64,000 bases of DNA from Odontocerum albicorne (Eukaryota; Arthropoda; Insecta; Trichoptera; Odontoceridae): the NCBI GenBank assembly GCA_949825065.1, contig OX463845.1, forward strand, positions 28,767,315-28,831,314, given 5' to 3'. This document shows positions 31,812-43,890 of the stretch, one piece after another (position 1 is the stretch's first letter; every line of letters begins with the position of its first letter). Below the pieces are notes generated by a model, which was not told the origin of the DNA, did not search any database, and was given only the letters and a program-made list of their open reading frames with translations. A program made the translations under genes and the position numbers.

Positions 31812-31860
31812 GCCATAACCTCATCAAAAACACTTTGGCCATAACCTCATCAAAAACGGT
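31812..31860 (+). repeat. 26-bp tandem duplication
   Basis: GCCATAACCTCATCAAAAAC begins at 31812 and again at 31838. Confidence 0.85.
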
Positions 31861-32800
31861 TTGTACGTTATGGAATGTGTCTTACAATACAAAAAGTTTT
31901 TTAAATTTTGCTAACAAGAGATTGATTTATTTAAATAGGTTGATTAAAAAATACTGTGCATCTTGGAAATTTTATTTTATTTTTGTCTAATAAAATAAAC
32001 TACACAAAGATATCAAAGATGACTGACTATTAATGCGCGAAAAAATGCTCCCTTTTTCATGAGTCACAATTTTCAACATCATAATTAAATCAGTTCTAGA
32101 CTTTGTGTAAAATACTTTTATGTTCTGTTAGAAAAATCGTTGATATAAGCGTTTCATCGTTTATTTCAAACTAAAATGAAATTGAAACTATCAAGAATAT
32201 TGTCAAATTATTTTTTTTTATAAGTTTTCACATTTTATTAAACATGAAATAAGTTTTATTCAAATCCGATTTCTCCAAGCTTATTAGATTTTGCACTAAC
32301 TGGGTCCAAATTCCGAGTTATAGCGCTCTTAAGAAAAGTCTGCTCCGAACAGTGCTATATAAATTATCCTTTTATTATTATATTCATGAGAAATAATTGA
32401 GCTTATTCATAGTTTAGCCACCTGCAAGATTTCCTCTGTGCAGGCTCAATAAAAGCTTAAAAATGATTAATGAATTATCTTTATGATTTCGCATTTATTA
32501 TTAAAGGAAGCAAGAACTCGTTGAAGATGGTTTGTTGTATGCGGCAGGTTTCTTAAACCTTTAGGTTTTGATATTTTACTTTTTAGTATAACTTTTGTAT
32601 TTTATTTATTATTGGACATTCAATAATGTGGATCTCAATTAAAAATTACAAAACGATACAGAAAAAAAATATTTTAAAATTTAGATTAAGGTGACTTGTG
32701 CCATTAAATTTCAAGCCTAAAATATTATTTTTCACAGTCAAATTAGTATGAGAAATATTTTTTTAGGCTATTTAAATATTTTATATCATGTCGATCAATA
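31860..32800. other. No gene; one repeat fragment
   Basis: Contains only the small multi-hairpin family fragment at 32300. Otherwise AT-rich and featureless. Confidence 0.5.
32300..32370 (-). mobile_element. Multi-hairpin dispersed repeat, copy H (head only)
   Basis: The minus strand reads TATATAGCACTGTTCGGAGC, AGACTTTTCTTAAGAGCGCT and ATAACTCGGAA. This is the head block of the family with the hairpin body missing. Confidence 0.5.
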
Positions 32801-32804
32801 TTTC

Positions 32805-33265
32805 TAGACACCAAAACTCTTCTGGTGAAAACTCAGGTTTTTCTATATCTCTCTATGGAGTTGAAACATGGACGCTGACGAAAAAGAAAAGAGATATGCG
32901 TAGTGTTTTTGAGATGTAGTGTTGGTCCTTCGCATCTCATGGATTTCAAGACACACCAATGTGTCCATCCCTCAGGATCTCCAGGTCAAAGAAAGGCTAT
33001 CAACAACATGCACGAAGAGAATACTGCCGATACTCAGGACAAGTCGCTTGAAGAGATGAAGACACTTTGGAGAAACTGGTAGTGACTGGAAGTATGGAGG
33101 GGTGGCGAGCAAGAGGACAGTTTCCAGCTAGCTGGATAAAGCAAATTAAAGAAATTATTAGTTTTTCATTAAGGGATGCACTCATCATGGCTTATGACTG
33201 GAGGGGAATCCTTCTCTCAGTTCCAGGTTCTTCAGGGAACCCATTGTTCAGCTATAAGTAGCACG
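32805..33265 (+). pseudogene. LINE ORF2 C-terminal remnant
   Basis: LYGVETWTLTKKKRDMRSVF-like sequence (32850-32915), SWISRHTNVSIPQDLQ (32938-32985), RLSTTCTKRILPILRTSRLK (32995-33055), then LEKLVVTGSMEGWRARGQFP (33068-33127) and WIKQIKEI. Each block is in a different frame. It belongs to the same subfamily as 5755-6235. Confidence 0.8.
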
Positions 33266-33744
33266 ACTAAGAAGATATAAAAATATTCAGTAGATTTAGA
33301 AACAGTGTTTTTTACAATTAATATGAATACTCGTACCTACTTTAGTTGTCATATCGGAGAGTGTCCCCTACGCGCCTCATGTGATCTTGACCCAATTACA
33401 ATATAAATGTCCCCCGCCCGTTAAACATATTCCACCTACTCGCACTTAATTCTCCATTAATTTACAGTCACAAATCTGAATTTATTGTCCAATTCTTCGT
33501 AAATATAATATTTAGCACATCTGGTGTTTTGCAAATATTTTATATTATCTCATTTCCTTTAATTTGTTATTAGCACAAGCATGCTCTTTGTAGGGTGGAA
33601 TGCCTTATTAACTAATAATTTAATACTGTATTTTTATATTCATTGTTCCATACTCGAATTTTACGGCCTTTGTGGACTAGCGATATAACGCCTATCTACT
33701 ACTTGAATGTTCCAGGGCCAATATCCGATGATAAACGAAGTTAA

Positions 33745-34035
33745 GGGTGGCCAGGTTGATAGTTTTTCATCATCCTGCCGTGCGGCTCATGGCTGAGCAT
33801 CGTGATTCCCATGATAGTATCTGAAGACTCCTCTCCATCAATACCAGCACTCCACGGTTCGAAGAGTAATTGTTAAGGGTAGTCTAATTGCATCTCTCAC
33901 TTGGCCAGTCTAACAAATTAGGATTCTCTCTTGTGCGTCGTCCTTACATGCGTCCAGTTAACACAAATCTCTGCAAACTGTCTCCTTGGCCACGAGCAAT
34001 GTGCCCGAAGAATCTGTTTTACGTTCATACTTGTA
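33745..34035 (-). pseudogene. LINE ORF2 C-terminal and 3' remnant
   Basis: Minus-strand pieces: ILRAHCSWPRRQFAEICVNW (33960-34020), a TTHKRES-FVRLAK stretch, and GVLVLMEWR-like sequence, then GGGAATCACGATGCTCAGCC and ATGAGCCGCACGGCAGGATG, shared with the end of 8370-8824. The remnant is decayed. Confidence 0.65.
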
Positions 34036-34039
34036 ATAC

Positions 34040-36210
34040 ATCATTATTTTGAAGCAATAAGCTTTATAGATTGTGTTCTTTCCAAACAAAACGTGACAAA
34101 ATACAACTTTAAACACCATAATTTTTCATCGATAAACTTTTCGCTATAACAGAATTCAGAAATTCTCTAAATTTTGTAGAAATTATTTTTTCTAGGGATA
34201 GTATTCTAATAGATTTAAATATAATATGATTCTCGCAATACGTTTGTTATAGCATTTATTGTAGTAATTAGTTTTTCATGTTTTCTATGGTATGTTTACA
34301 TTTATGATAACAGTAAATATCGAAAATACAAGATTTTCTAACGTGAGTTTTCATCACCTGTTATTATTTGTTTGAATTCGAAAAGAACCTTGTTCACATA
34401 TGTTATATGTCATATATTTTAAACTCTCACACTGAGAAGGCGGATTATGAACTTTTTATAATGTACAATTTTTTTTACTAAGGAAATTTTAATGACAAAA
34501 ACAAAAAAAAACATCGCTTGATAATTATTTGCTAACTCCACCATCCTGTGCAATAAATTGGTTGATAATTTCTAAAGTTTAACGTAAAAATCTGGTTACT
34601 GTGCACTGCACAGTATACGGTCAGATCGTTACCAGTTAATGCATATTTTAATCAATCATTTTCCAATCGTATTATTATCAACACATTTACTGCATTCAAT
34701 AGTTAACGGAAAGGTATTTAGATGCATCATAATGCATCTGTTCTATAAAAATTGATTATACATATAAGTACATGCAATCACGTGCATGCATACATTCCCT
34801 GTTAGAGAAGAGAGAGCAGAGCGCAAGGATTGACAATTGTAACATACGGCTTTTATTTCCACTTTATTTATATATTCTCTACTAGGTTCTCTGGTTTCTC
34901 TTTCTTTTTATATTTCCTTCTTTCACAATTTGAATCACTGTGTACGACTATACGTTTTCCATATTTTTCTAGTACCTCTTTTAATCGGATTAGCATAATA
35001 GATTTATTTGTCAACCATAAATCATAAAGGTTTGCCCAACTCATCTCAAAGATTTGTATTTCATCAATTTCGTTCAATGTTGCTATAAATTTGATTATGT
35101 GGACTTCAGTTATATTCGTTTATTAGCCCTTACTACAATATATTTTATTTATTTGTTGTCTTTCACAACTACTAAAAACGTTAAATTATTTCAATGTTCG
35201 CATAAAATTTTGCAATCACACAGTTGGTTTAATTTATTACAAAATTGCACAATATCGTTCGATTTTGGTTGTGAAAATCTCAATATATTTTCTAGGTGTA
35301 ATTTTATATATCGCATTACTAAAACATTTTGAATTCACATAAAAGCTAAATCCATTTTCTAACTAGTCCTAGTTCAGTATCTTCATTAAACAATTTTCAA
35401 TTCACTGTTTTAAAGCTATGTAATTTTCTAGTATATTTAGTGTAAAATGTTTAATTATTTTAAAATAATAAGAACCAAGCGGCTGGAACTTGAATCTTGT
35501 TGATAAAATCTACAAATGAAAAAAGTGTTTCGTCAAAAAAATACTAGTCTTTTTTTTTCTTAATTTATACATGTAACAGATAATTTAATTTCGTATTTCA
35601 AATATGGCAACCCACATATTTTTCTAGCAACATATGGAAATTGATGTGTGTGGAGAAGAGTTCACAGTTGTATCAAATTATTTAGAATCCACCCCTTTGT
35701 ACAAACTTTTGAAAACCAACTTAAAATTTTCATTCAAGTTATGTTCTCGTCCACATTATATACGTGTATTCGAGTATATAATACATGTGTGCAAATATAA
35801 TGATGTCATATTCTTTTATTTCTGGTCACAAGTCTGCTTGTTTAGAATGAGACTCGTTCTTTGCTAATTACTGTGTACACGGCTTTCGTAAACATTCTCC
35901 ATTTTCTGAGAATTCAAATTGGAATAATCAGCAATGGCTTTTCGTCCAGTACCATGTCAGAAATATAACATTAAGAGGTTGTAAATCATCGCTGAACATC
36001 TTGAAATAAACATTTTACTTTCCACATTAAATTACTTTTCGTGATTTCTTGGTTCGACATATATTATATTTGCATTTATACATTAATCTAGAAACCGAAT
36101 ATACTCGTTTTATAAAACTCTTAATTATTTGCATGAAATTATTTATATTTTACCTTAAGTATAGCTAATTTCTGTTATACAATTATTATTTGTGTTTATA
36201 ATTTTTTTTA
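34040..36210. other. No assigned gene; two coding-like stretches
   Basis: Minus strand 34868-35077 (69 codons, rich in K, E and R with little repetition) and plus strand 35634-35867 (77 codons, starting MEIDVCGEEFTVVSNYLEST) look less random than their surroundings. I cannot assign either. The second faintly recalls the start of BTB-type domains, but I would not rely on it. Confidence 0.3.
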
Positions 36211-36215
36211 ATTCG

Positions 36216-36282
36216 ACAAAATTTTGACTCGTACATTAAATAATGAAATCTCAAGTTAATGTACAAGTCAAAAAAATTTTGT
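36216..36282. repeat. Long inverted repeat hairpin
   Basis: Arms 36216-36239 and 36256-36282 pair over 24 bases with one mismatch and a three-base A expansion (TTTTGACT-CGTACATTAA against its complement), around a 16-base loop. It is foldback DNA with no coding. Confidence 0.7.
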
Positions 36283-36289
36283 TCATGTG

Positions 36290-38775
36290 TAATAATATAA
36301 GATTAAAAGAACTTTTAAGAATAAAAATTTTTAAAATATGTTGGCAACATATCCTCCCCTTCATACATTAATCTCGTTTCAAGGGTAAAGACTTTCATCA
36401 AAACATGTATTAAGTACATACCTTCAAATACATTAATTTTATTCATTCTAGTTGGATTTTTGTTTTATATGCTGAAATCAGTTTTGTGTTACAAAAGCCG
36501 AATTGATATAGTAATTTATCAAAGATTTCAGCTTTCATTTTGTGGAACTCCATATCAAAGTATTTAGTAATAAATTGTTTAATTTATTACTTAATAATAT
36601 TTCATTGATTATATTAATCATCACAACACGTGATTCCGCCTGAAGAGAGTCTCAGTTAGTAACATTTGTCATAGACCGTCGAATGTAAATAGTAAAGGAA
36701 ATACAATATATAAAAATCAAGGAATCTATACTAAAACTAAGCAAAATATATATTTGAGTAAAACAGGAAAAGTTCTTCATTATTGTAGATTTTGAACACT
36801 ATATATATGTTTTTCCTTTTTGATTACTCTTTTCCTAACATTAAGACTAAGGATGCCGCGAAAACTGTCAAAGTTGACGATGCAGATCGAAAAGTACTTA
36901 AATGCTAGGCGCCAGTCAGACGGACGAATTTAATGAAGACATGAAGTCCTAAGTGTGAAGAAGGAGTCTTGCTTTCCGCGGATTTTATCGTTCTCTATGC
37001 TCGGTAGAATGGCAATAAACATTTAACGAATATTTCCGAAAAACTACTGACGTTACGCTTCATAAATGGAAATGCTGCCAATAAGACGCACAAAGTTATG
37101 CCCTTTAAAATAAAATTTGATAAAAAAAAACTGAAATTGGTGTTTTATTCTACAGTATTGTAAATAAAACAAGTTAATATAATACTATTGTCGGAACATT
37201 TATGGCAAAAAAGTTTCATATCATGCAGTTTTCTTCCATTTATTTGTGTTTTTTCCTTGATCTATAAAAATAATTCATCCCTTTATGTTTTTATTTCATT
37301 AAGAAAAAGAAAAATATTGTTCCAAGCTTTTAAATGTATTGGTCGAGACCTTAATTTGAAATTATGAAACGCCAAAATCTTACGAGAAAAATATGGGGCT
37401 GAGCTTTTTCTTTATTTTGAAAGAAACTTGACAACCGCGCGATATGTACTCGTAGGTTTTAATATATCAGAATCAGAGTATAACGAAACAACACACGTCT
37501 TTCATAGACTGTATGTGACATGTAACTGATGGTAGAGGTATGTTATGTGATGGACGCTTATTCTATTTTTTAGTCCATAAAGTGAACCCGAGGGTCACCT
37601 GTCTTACCATTATAATCCATGTCAGTCATTAGACATTTCTTAAACTAAATATTTTATCGTTGTCTTAATTTGTTCTTGGGTAGCTTTCTAGCCCCTGTAG
37701 TTTAAGTTTATTTATCCAAAAATATTAAATCTGACTACATTTTCCTTTTGCTCCGACACTCTCAATAGAAAGAGATAAATACCATTTATCGCTTTCACCA
37801 AAATTAGTATATTAAGGGTGCATAAGGTCAAAATTCCTTCAGTACATTTTGCACTAGGAAGGATTCTATTCTACAAAGCCACTATGATGTTCCACCCCGT
37901 AAATACATATCCGTGAAATACTGCATTCTAACATAGTTCATTGTACTAGTCACCTGAATAAAATGTTGAAGAAACTGCGGTGTTTTCATCTACTTCCGAC
38001 AAAACAGGTATCTCTATATATAATTTTAACTGTAACATCGTCTTACCATGCGCTGGACGTGGCCGGCATGGTATCTGTCGATATACGCTCACTTTCAAAT
38101 TAAAAACTTTTAGACCTTATAGGTAGATTAAAAAAAACAAATAACAAAACAAACCTGTTTGGGACCCATTATTTGCTCCAAAAGATATTAAATTTAATGA
38201 AAGTGGAACAAAATGATGGTGTTATAATTTTTAATTAATTATGGAGTTCCACAAACTGACGCTGCAGTTATTTAAACAAATATTAAATGTAATATATATT
38301 AATCAATACAGCACTTGAACAAGATTTCTTGCATTTCATTTTGTTGATTTCATGATCGTATAATATTTCATATTCTGCAGATGTGCGATCTACTAGTATA
38401 CTATATACACATCCTTGTTCGGATAATATGCACACAGAAAAAGCACGCGCCATACAGAATTAATCAGAGATTTCCAAGCATCTGTTCGCCATACCATCGA
38501 TAGACGGTCGAGTTGAGAGAACTATCTTTGTAGTCCCAACCATGATGGAAACGTGTTTATCAACAGACACTGATTCACAGGGTTTGGTAAAAATATGTAA
38601 GTTGTAGGGTGTCAAGCCGGTTAAAATAAAAAGTACTAATTGTTAAGAAATCAAATATTTTTATATTAGTGAAGGACCTTTTCGTTACCAAAGAGGATGA
38701 AAAGTACTAGTTTTTCGTATAAAGGATAATAGTGAACAACTCTACAAAGTCATCAATTAATCCTGGATTTATGAC
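36290..38775. other. No gene seen
   Basis: AT-rich with no open frame above 60 codons, and no member of the window's repeat families detected. Confidence 0.5.
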
Positions 38776-38779
38776 TATA

Positions 38780-38940
38780 TATGAACCCTGCACACATACA
38801 CTACACTCCACATAAAGCTTAAAGTGTTACTATCACATTTTTAAAGATCGAAAAAGATCTCTTTGTAGTTCGTCTTCTTTATTTTCACACCATATCTTAC
38901 AAGTTTTGATTGTAAGATGTGTGAAATAATTACAAATACC
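38780..38940 (-). mobile_element. Multi-hairpin dispersed repeat, copy G (3' half)
   Basis: The minus strand reads CTTACAATCAAAACTTGTAA, AAAGAAGACGAACTACAAAG, AGATCTTTTTCGATC, GTTACACTTTAAGC-like sequence and TGGAGTGTAGTGTATGTG. The last stem-loops and the family end are conserved. Confidence 0.6.
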
Positions 38941-38944
38941 CATA

Positions 38945-40115
38945 CGCTTTTTCATTTTCTTTTGCTACCATTCAAACTTATTGACTTTTAACTGTTAACA
39001 CTTTGTATCCCGATCCCGTGTTTTAACACGATAAACTAGATTTGCGTTGACTCTCTGTCTATTGATTCTACGTGATCGATACATCTTCTAAAAAAATACA
39101 ATACATATTACCGATATCTAGCAATTATTTTTTAAACAATTTAACCTTTAAACGATAGTCTCCTGATTTCCAGCATGGGTACACTTTAATAAAAATATGC
39201 ATTAATCCTATATGATGAAAATTCTAACATTGCGTCATCAATATACAGTATCTGGTCAGATCTTGAATAGGTTGACATATCTGGAGACCAACTAGTCTCT
39301 GGGTCCAAATAGAATTAAGAATTGGCAGGATCATCCAAAAAGGTTGTCAAGGAGCATTGTTTAATTTTTTTTAATGTGTATACCATCAACTGCAAAAAAG
39401 AAAAATTCTAGAGAACTTGCAAGGTAATTTGCTAAGCACAATATGTTAAGTGAAGTGAGACCCAGTACATGTGTAAGGAGCGTGATGTAACTCTCCACAA
39501 AGGAGATTGTTGGAAAAATGATCATACTGAACTTAATTATTTAAGTATTTTAAACAAATACACAAAGTATTATTACAATATCCTTGAAATTTATTTAGAT
39601 ATAACAATTCTAATAAACTCTCCACAAAAATCAGAATTCCTCAAAACAAGCCGGGCATTGGATAAGATTGTCTTGATTTTGATCGGGTCTTAAAGTGTGA
39701 ACGAGTCGTGTTGCTTTAACATAAAATATTGAAGTTATCGTATTTCTCTTTCATTCATTCATGATGTAAATAAACAGTTGTACTTGACCCTTTATGATAA
39801 TGTTATGTAGTTATATTGGGAAAAAGTCGAAGTGTTTTGCAGTTTTGTTTTAGTTTTTGTTTAACACTTGAATGACTAGCTCTACAAATTCGTACAAATT
39901 TACATGAGAAAGGAACTTCTTACTTTCTATTGGAATTTACATTATTCGTACTGGTTTATTGTTCTTTAGTAAACCAACAACTTAACAATAATATAAACGG
40001 TGTTATATTAACATAAAAAAGTGCAACCGATGTGTTTATATTAATACTCGTATAATACATAATATTTTTACAGAAAAAAATAACGAAATCAATTAAAGAA
40101 ATCAATAAAGCGTAC
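38945..40115. other. No gene seen
   Basis: No supported feature. A possible LINE trace near 39270-39345 is too weak to call. Confidence 0.45.
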
Positions 40116-40117
40116 CT

Positions 40118-40284
40118 TATGGCAATGAACAGTTCAGTTCAGTTCGATCCTACCTCCACTCACACTATTATGGGTGACAAAATAAGTCCCCATCTATGGC
40201 AATGAACAGTTCAGTTCAGTTCGATCCTACCTCCACCAATTATGGGTGACAAAATAAGTCCCTACCCAGTGACAAAATAAGTCC
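40118..40284 (+). repeat. Tandem repeat, 67-77 bp unit
   Basis: TATGGCAATGAACAGTTCAG through GTGACAAAATAAGTCC occurs at 40118-40194 and 40195-40261. A third partial copy (GTGACAAAATAAGTCC) is at 40269-40284. The units differ by a CTCACACTAT-type indel. Confidence 0.9.
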
Positions 40285-40289
40285 ACATC

Positions 40290-41200
40290 CACTAGAAGAT
40301 CGAAATCTTCTTTATTTCTTTTTATGACGATTTTACGACGTCACTTAGTGGCGAAGAAGGAACTGCCCAAAAGGACTTCTTTTTAAAACTAGAGGAAAAT
40401 ATTTTTGTAAGTATAAGAAATGTAAATTAAGATGAAGGGTGTTTTGAGTAATGAAATAGAATATTTCTACAACTATCTCTCGAACGTGATTAAGGAGGGT
40501 GTACACATGATTAATTACTCTTGGAAATTGAATAACTCTCGCCATCACTATAGATTACTTATTTTCAGACGCACTTTTGTATCCAGTAGATACTTAATCC
40601 TACATTGTTTTATGATATATTCAAATAAATCATTTCTTTTTGCATAGTTCCTTTAGATTTAGAGTTGTCGTAACATAAGTTCCGTTGATAGAATGCGTCT
40701 GGATTGACGGTTCATTAGTTCCCAGAGCGCCAACACGTGTTAGCGATTCCTCAGTGCTCCACAATATTGTTTGAACGATTCTCTGTTTATGCATAGACAA
40801 CAAGACCCGCTCTTGTTTCCTGTCATCCTGTTTTCTGCTCACATTGCTTAGACGTCTTGTCTCATTGCTTTGATAATCGTGTAGACAATGATTCGAATGA
40901 TGGTGAGTTAAATTAAACTGGATGCACATGCCTTCTACAAAATAAGATTGCATTAATAACAATGTGCACTTGCATGAAAATTAAGCATATTTGCGAATAT
41001 TTAAAACTTTATAACTATAAAACGATTTTTTATTAATAAGTTGTGATTTTTATCAATATGTATTTACGGATATATGTAAATTGAAACACATCAGCAAAAT
41101 TGATCTTCTCAGAAGAGTCGCTCAGCCTATTGTACTATATTTCACTTTTATACATTACAACCTGACGGATTTACTGCAAAGAGACAATTTCTTCTGACAT
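40290..41200. other. No gene seen
   Basis: Short open frames on both strands (40432-40647 plus, 40630-40962 minus) overlap and match no family I recognise. Confidence 0.4.
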
Positions 41201-41207
41201 CAATCAG

Positions 41208-41352
41208 ACGACGTCCGTGATCTAGTTGATTATACGACTGTCTTCCAACTCCGGGGTTGCGGGTTCGATTCCCGTTGGTACCCTGAATTTATACTAAAGA
41301 ATTCCAGTCTGGTTTTCACTTGACCTTTCTAGTTAGTGGGAAAATATTGCCA
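41208..41352 (+). mobile_element. tRNA-derived SINE, 3'-truncated
   Basis: The head GACGACGTCCGTGATCTAGT, B box GGGTTGCGGGTTCGATTCCC and middle CCAGTCTGGTTTTCACTTGA are present. It stops at AAAATATTGCC, inside the tail signature. It has the best-preserved B box of the family. Confidence 0.85.
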
Positions 41353-41714
41353 AAATAATAAAAAAATGTGTTAAAAAACCTTTAGTGAGAAAAAAGGATA
41401 AAACCATTATTTATATCTTCGGAAATCGAATGTAAACCCTCCGAACTGAAAAGCAAACATTTTAAGTACTAGACAATAGTAGTAGCCAAGAAAGAAAGAA
41501 ATGGATTATTTGTCAATTAAATAAATACGAGTATATATCATTTCACAATCGCCAACATGTTTTGATCTTTCAATAAAAAGCTCCTCGTGAACATCTTAAT
41601 TCCATAATACATTTTTACAAAGTTACCGAGGTGCTTAATGCTTTAAACCAAAACAGGAAATTGAACACTGGAGTCTGATGAAACTTTCAAATTCACGATA
41701 CACATATTACCGCA

Positions 41715-41785
41715 GACATAAGACCACGAAGGTTACCTCAGTTGACATACGACCGCGAAGTTAACCTCAGTTGACATGGTCAACA
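41715..41785 (+). repeat. 29-bp tandem repeat
   Basis: GACATAAGACCACGAAGGTT, then ACCTCAGTT, starts at 41715, 41744 and (partly) 41773. Confidence 0.85.
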
Positions 41786-41789
41786 AAGA

Positions 41790-41910
41790 TCGTTATGCAA
41801 GCCAAACAACTCGCAAGAAGACCACTTAACAGATCGAGACAATGGCTTTTTGATAACTTGGATTGGAAAAAAATCGTTCGGGAGGCTAAAGCATGACTTG
41901 TATAGTCATC
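41790..41910 (+). pseudogene. LINE ORF2 extreme C-terminus
   Basis: AKQLARRPLNRSRQWLFDNL, then DWKKIVREAKA and stop (41799-41896). This fits the GRPRxRWxD...W...VxEAK ending of several LINE proteins. It is short and isolated. Confidence 0.5.
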
Positions 41911-41974
41911 TCAGGTAGATAAAGTATAATACTTTTGGCAGAATCAAGATACTATGAATATAAATGTATGGATA

Positions 41975-42290
41975 TAATAAATGTTTTAAATAAGACGAAG
42001 AAAGAACTTTAAGATGTTTTGTAAATGTGGGAAGAATGAATGATGAAATAATGACTAAGCTAGTATATAAGTAATAAGTTAAAGGTGTGTGTGTGTGTGG
42101 AAGAGATATACTGAAGAATATGTGACTAGATCAAGTGGAAAGAATGTAAAGTGAGAAGTATGAATAAAAGAAGATTGTGCATGGTGAAATATGTGAATGT
42201 GGATGAGACGAAAGTCGGTCTGTTATATCTGCTTACTCTACTCTGGATACGGCGGGATTATATGTATGTATGTAACATATTATTGTATGA
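41975..42290 (+). pseudogene. LINE ORF2 C-terminal remnant
   Basis: RCFVNVGRMND-like sequence (42012-42045), WLDQVERM-KVR (42125-42155), then SMNKRRLCMVKYVNVDETKV (42154-42214) and a decayed terminal block. It is equivalent to the RRCMDIEED block of 17935-18385. Confidence 0.7.
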
Positions 42291-42392
42291 CATGTTCGTT
42301 GTACTCGTATGCATTACAATTTGGCGAGCTTATTACCAATCGCTTCCAGCCAGTCAGAAAGATGTTTAAAAGTATTACTTATAGTTAAGGCA

Positions 42393-42996
42393 TTAACATT
42401 GTGGAGGTTTAAAGACATTGTAATTTTTTTTCATCAAATACTGTTTATTCCACTTTTTGTAACGGTATAACCCTACCGGTTTCAAGACTTTTCAGCAGTG
42501 GTGTGTATAAACTTTTATGTAGTGCCTGTGATATTTTATGTATAGGAAAGACAGGAAGATCATTTGAAACGAGATTTCGTGAACACAAATCCGCTTTCAC
42601 AAATTCTCTAATTTAGTCTAAAATGGCTAATCATTGTCACCGTGAAAACCATACATTTTCCATCGATGATGCCAAATTCTTACGTATCAGTAGTAACGGA
42701 AATAAATTGGACAGATTAGAGGCCCTAGAAATTTCTAAGTCAGTGCATCGGGGTGAACATCTGGCCTACACATATATTCCAAGAATTTCGCCGCTGCTCG
42801 CTGAGGTTGTCTCCTCCCTCCCTCCACCCACAGTCCTCAACCCGAATGTTTACCGTTAGAAGCGTGTATGTCGATACCAGTTCGAACATAATTCAGTCTT
42901 GTTTGTGCTTCCTGATGATGATGTGAAAACTTTAAAACCGGTAGAGTTATACCGTTACAAAAAGTGGAATAAACAGTGTTTAATAAAAACCAAATA
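42393..42996 (+). mobile_element. Penelope-like derivative flanked by inverted arms
   Basis: The left arm (42425-42488: TTTATTCCACTTTTTGTAAC, GGTATAACCCTACCGGTTTC) and right arm (42910-42990: CCTGATGATGATGTGAAAAC ... GGAATAAACAGTGTTTAATA) are reverse complements. Between them lies a GIY-YIG-type coding remnant (42494-42859). The left flank ACATTGTGGAGGTTTAAAGA is shared with 48441. No reverse transcriptase is present, so this is a deletion derivative with only the endonuclease end of the element. Confidence 0.7.
42494..42859 (+). pseudogene. GIY-YIG endonuclease domain fragment (Penelope type)
   Basis: One frame reads SSGVYKLLCSACDILCIGKT, then GRSFETRFREHKSAF, an in-frame stop at 42614-42616, and continues KMANHCHRENHTFSIDDAKF, LEALEISKSVHRGEHLAYTY to a stop at 42857. 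The GVYKL...CIGKTGRSFxxRFxEH core is the GIY-YIG motif with the second half (YIG) changed to CIG. Arg and His positions typical of the fold remain. In Penelope-like elements this domain sits C-terminal to the RT, which is missing here. It is dead because of the stop. Confidence 0.8.
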
Positions 42997-43118
42997 CGAT
43001 GTTTAAAAGGTATTTAGTGAAAATCAAACGGACATCGTCATACTTTTTCCTTTTCTCGCGATTGTTTCATCTTTCAAAAAGTACCAAATATGGGAATATC
43101 TTGAAGATCTCTGCGATG

Positions 43119-43194
43119 GTATCAGCAGAAATCAAACCCATGATCACCGGGCTGGAAGACAGACGTCTTACCAACTAAGCTACGGAGGTTGTTG
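43119..43194 (-). mobile_element. SINE head fragment
   Basis: The minus strand reads CAACCTCCGTAGCTTAGTTG, GTAAGACGTCTGTCTTCCAG, CCCGGTGATCATGGGTTTGA. This is the tRNA-like head with a recognisable B box. Middle and tail are absent. Confidence 0.7.
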
Positions 43195-43199
43195 AATTA

Positions 43200-43685
43200 T
43201 AAGAATTAAAATTAAAGTTCTTGAAAAAAACTGACGCAAAAGAATTTAGCTAAACAAAATGACGATGTAATGAAACATGAAATCTCGAATGACATTAATA
43301 CCATCTGTAAGAAGTATGTGCAAGACAATATGATTTCAAAGTAAATTGATTGATATCTTGATCGAAGAAGTGGACTATGGTTTAATGTGGCATTGTTTGT
43401 TCAGATCTGGATGCATTCATCTCGGCAAGATAAGGAACTTTCCCAGGCCAGCCAGTCCACGCAGACGTGCCAGATCAAATGTCTTCAATGGTAAAGCGAC
43501 TGGAGTAGCCATGTCTTCTGGAATTATCATTCTGCACCTTTCTAATGGTGATCAAATAAAAAAATATAATTCTAAACTTAAAAATATAACTTTTTATTTT
43601 CATGTCGAATGCAAAAGAGAAGTTACAATGTACAAAAGAGAAGTTACAAATACAAGTTACAATACAATCATTAAACTTTAATTGT
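43200..43685. other. No gene seen
   Basis: A 111-codon open frame at 43346-43681 has no recognised domain and ends in AT-rich simple sequence, so I do not call it. Confidence 0.4.
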
Positions 43686-43689
43686 ATCT

Positions 43690-43890
43690 CTTATAATCAA
43701 GACTAAAAAGATCCGAATAAATGCCGTATGAATGCACTGAGAAGAAAACGTGGAGTGATAATGTATGGCAGAATTCGAAATTAGTGATTAGGGATTAACA
43801 TAAACTGGAGGCTGAGGCGATAGGAAGTCTGTCCACTCTGTCTACCTCGACAGGGAAACGGTGTGATTGTACTCGTATGTACGTATGTTT
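43690..43890 (+). pseudogene. LINE ORF2 C-terminal remnant, largely deleted
   Basis: KIRINAV and an ENVE/CMAEFE-type start (43705-43775) jump directly to the terminal block of the family, GCGATAGGAAGTCTGTCCAC and TACCTCGACAGGGAAACGGT. It carries TACTCGTA at 43870, which other copies lack. Confidence 0.6.

Noticed and set aside
33661..33740. Another SINE head (CGGCCTTTGTGGACTAGCGA)
   Set aside because: It has an A-box-like resemblance, but no B box and no family middle or tail. It may belong to the adjoining LINE 3' region.
34597..34615. Palindrome TACTGTGCA-C-TGCACAGTA as an operator
   Set aside because: A single nine-base inverted pair in a gene-free stretch. Such pairs are expected by chance over 64 kb.
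39260..39350. LINE relic (IELRIGRIIQKGCQGALF-like peptide)
   Set aside because: Only about 20 residues resemble the post-RT region, in one of three frames, with no second block.
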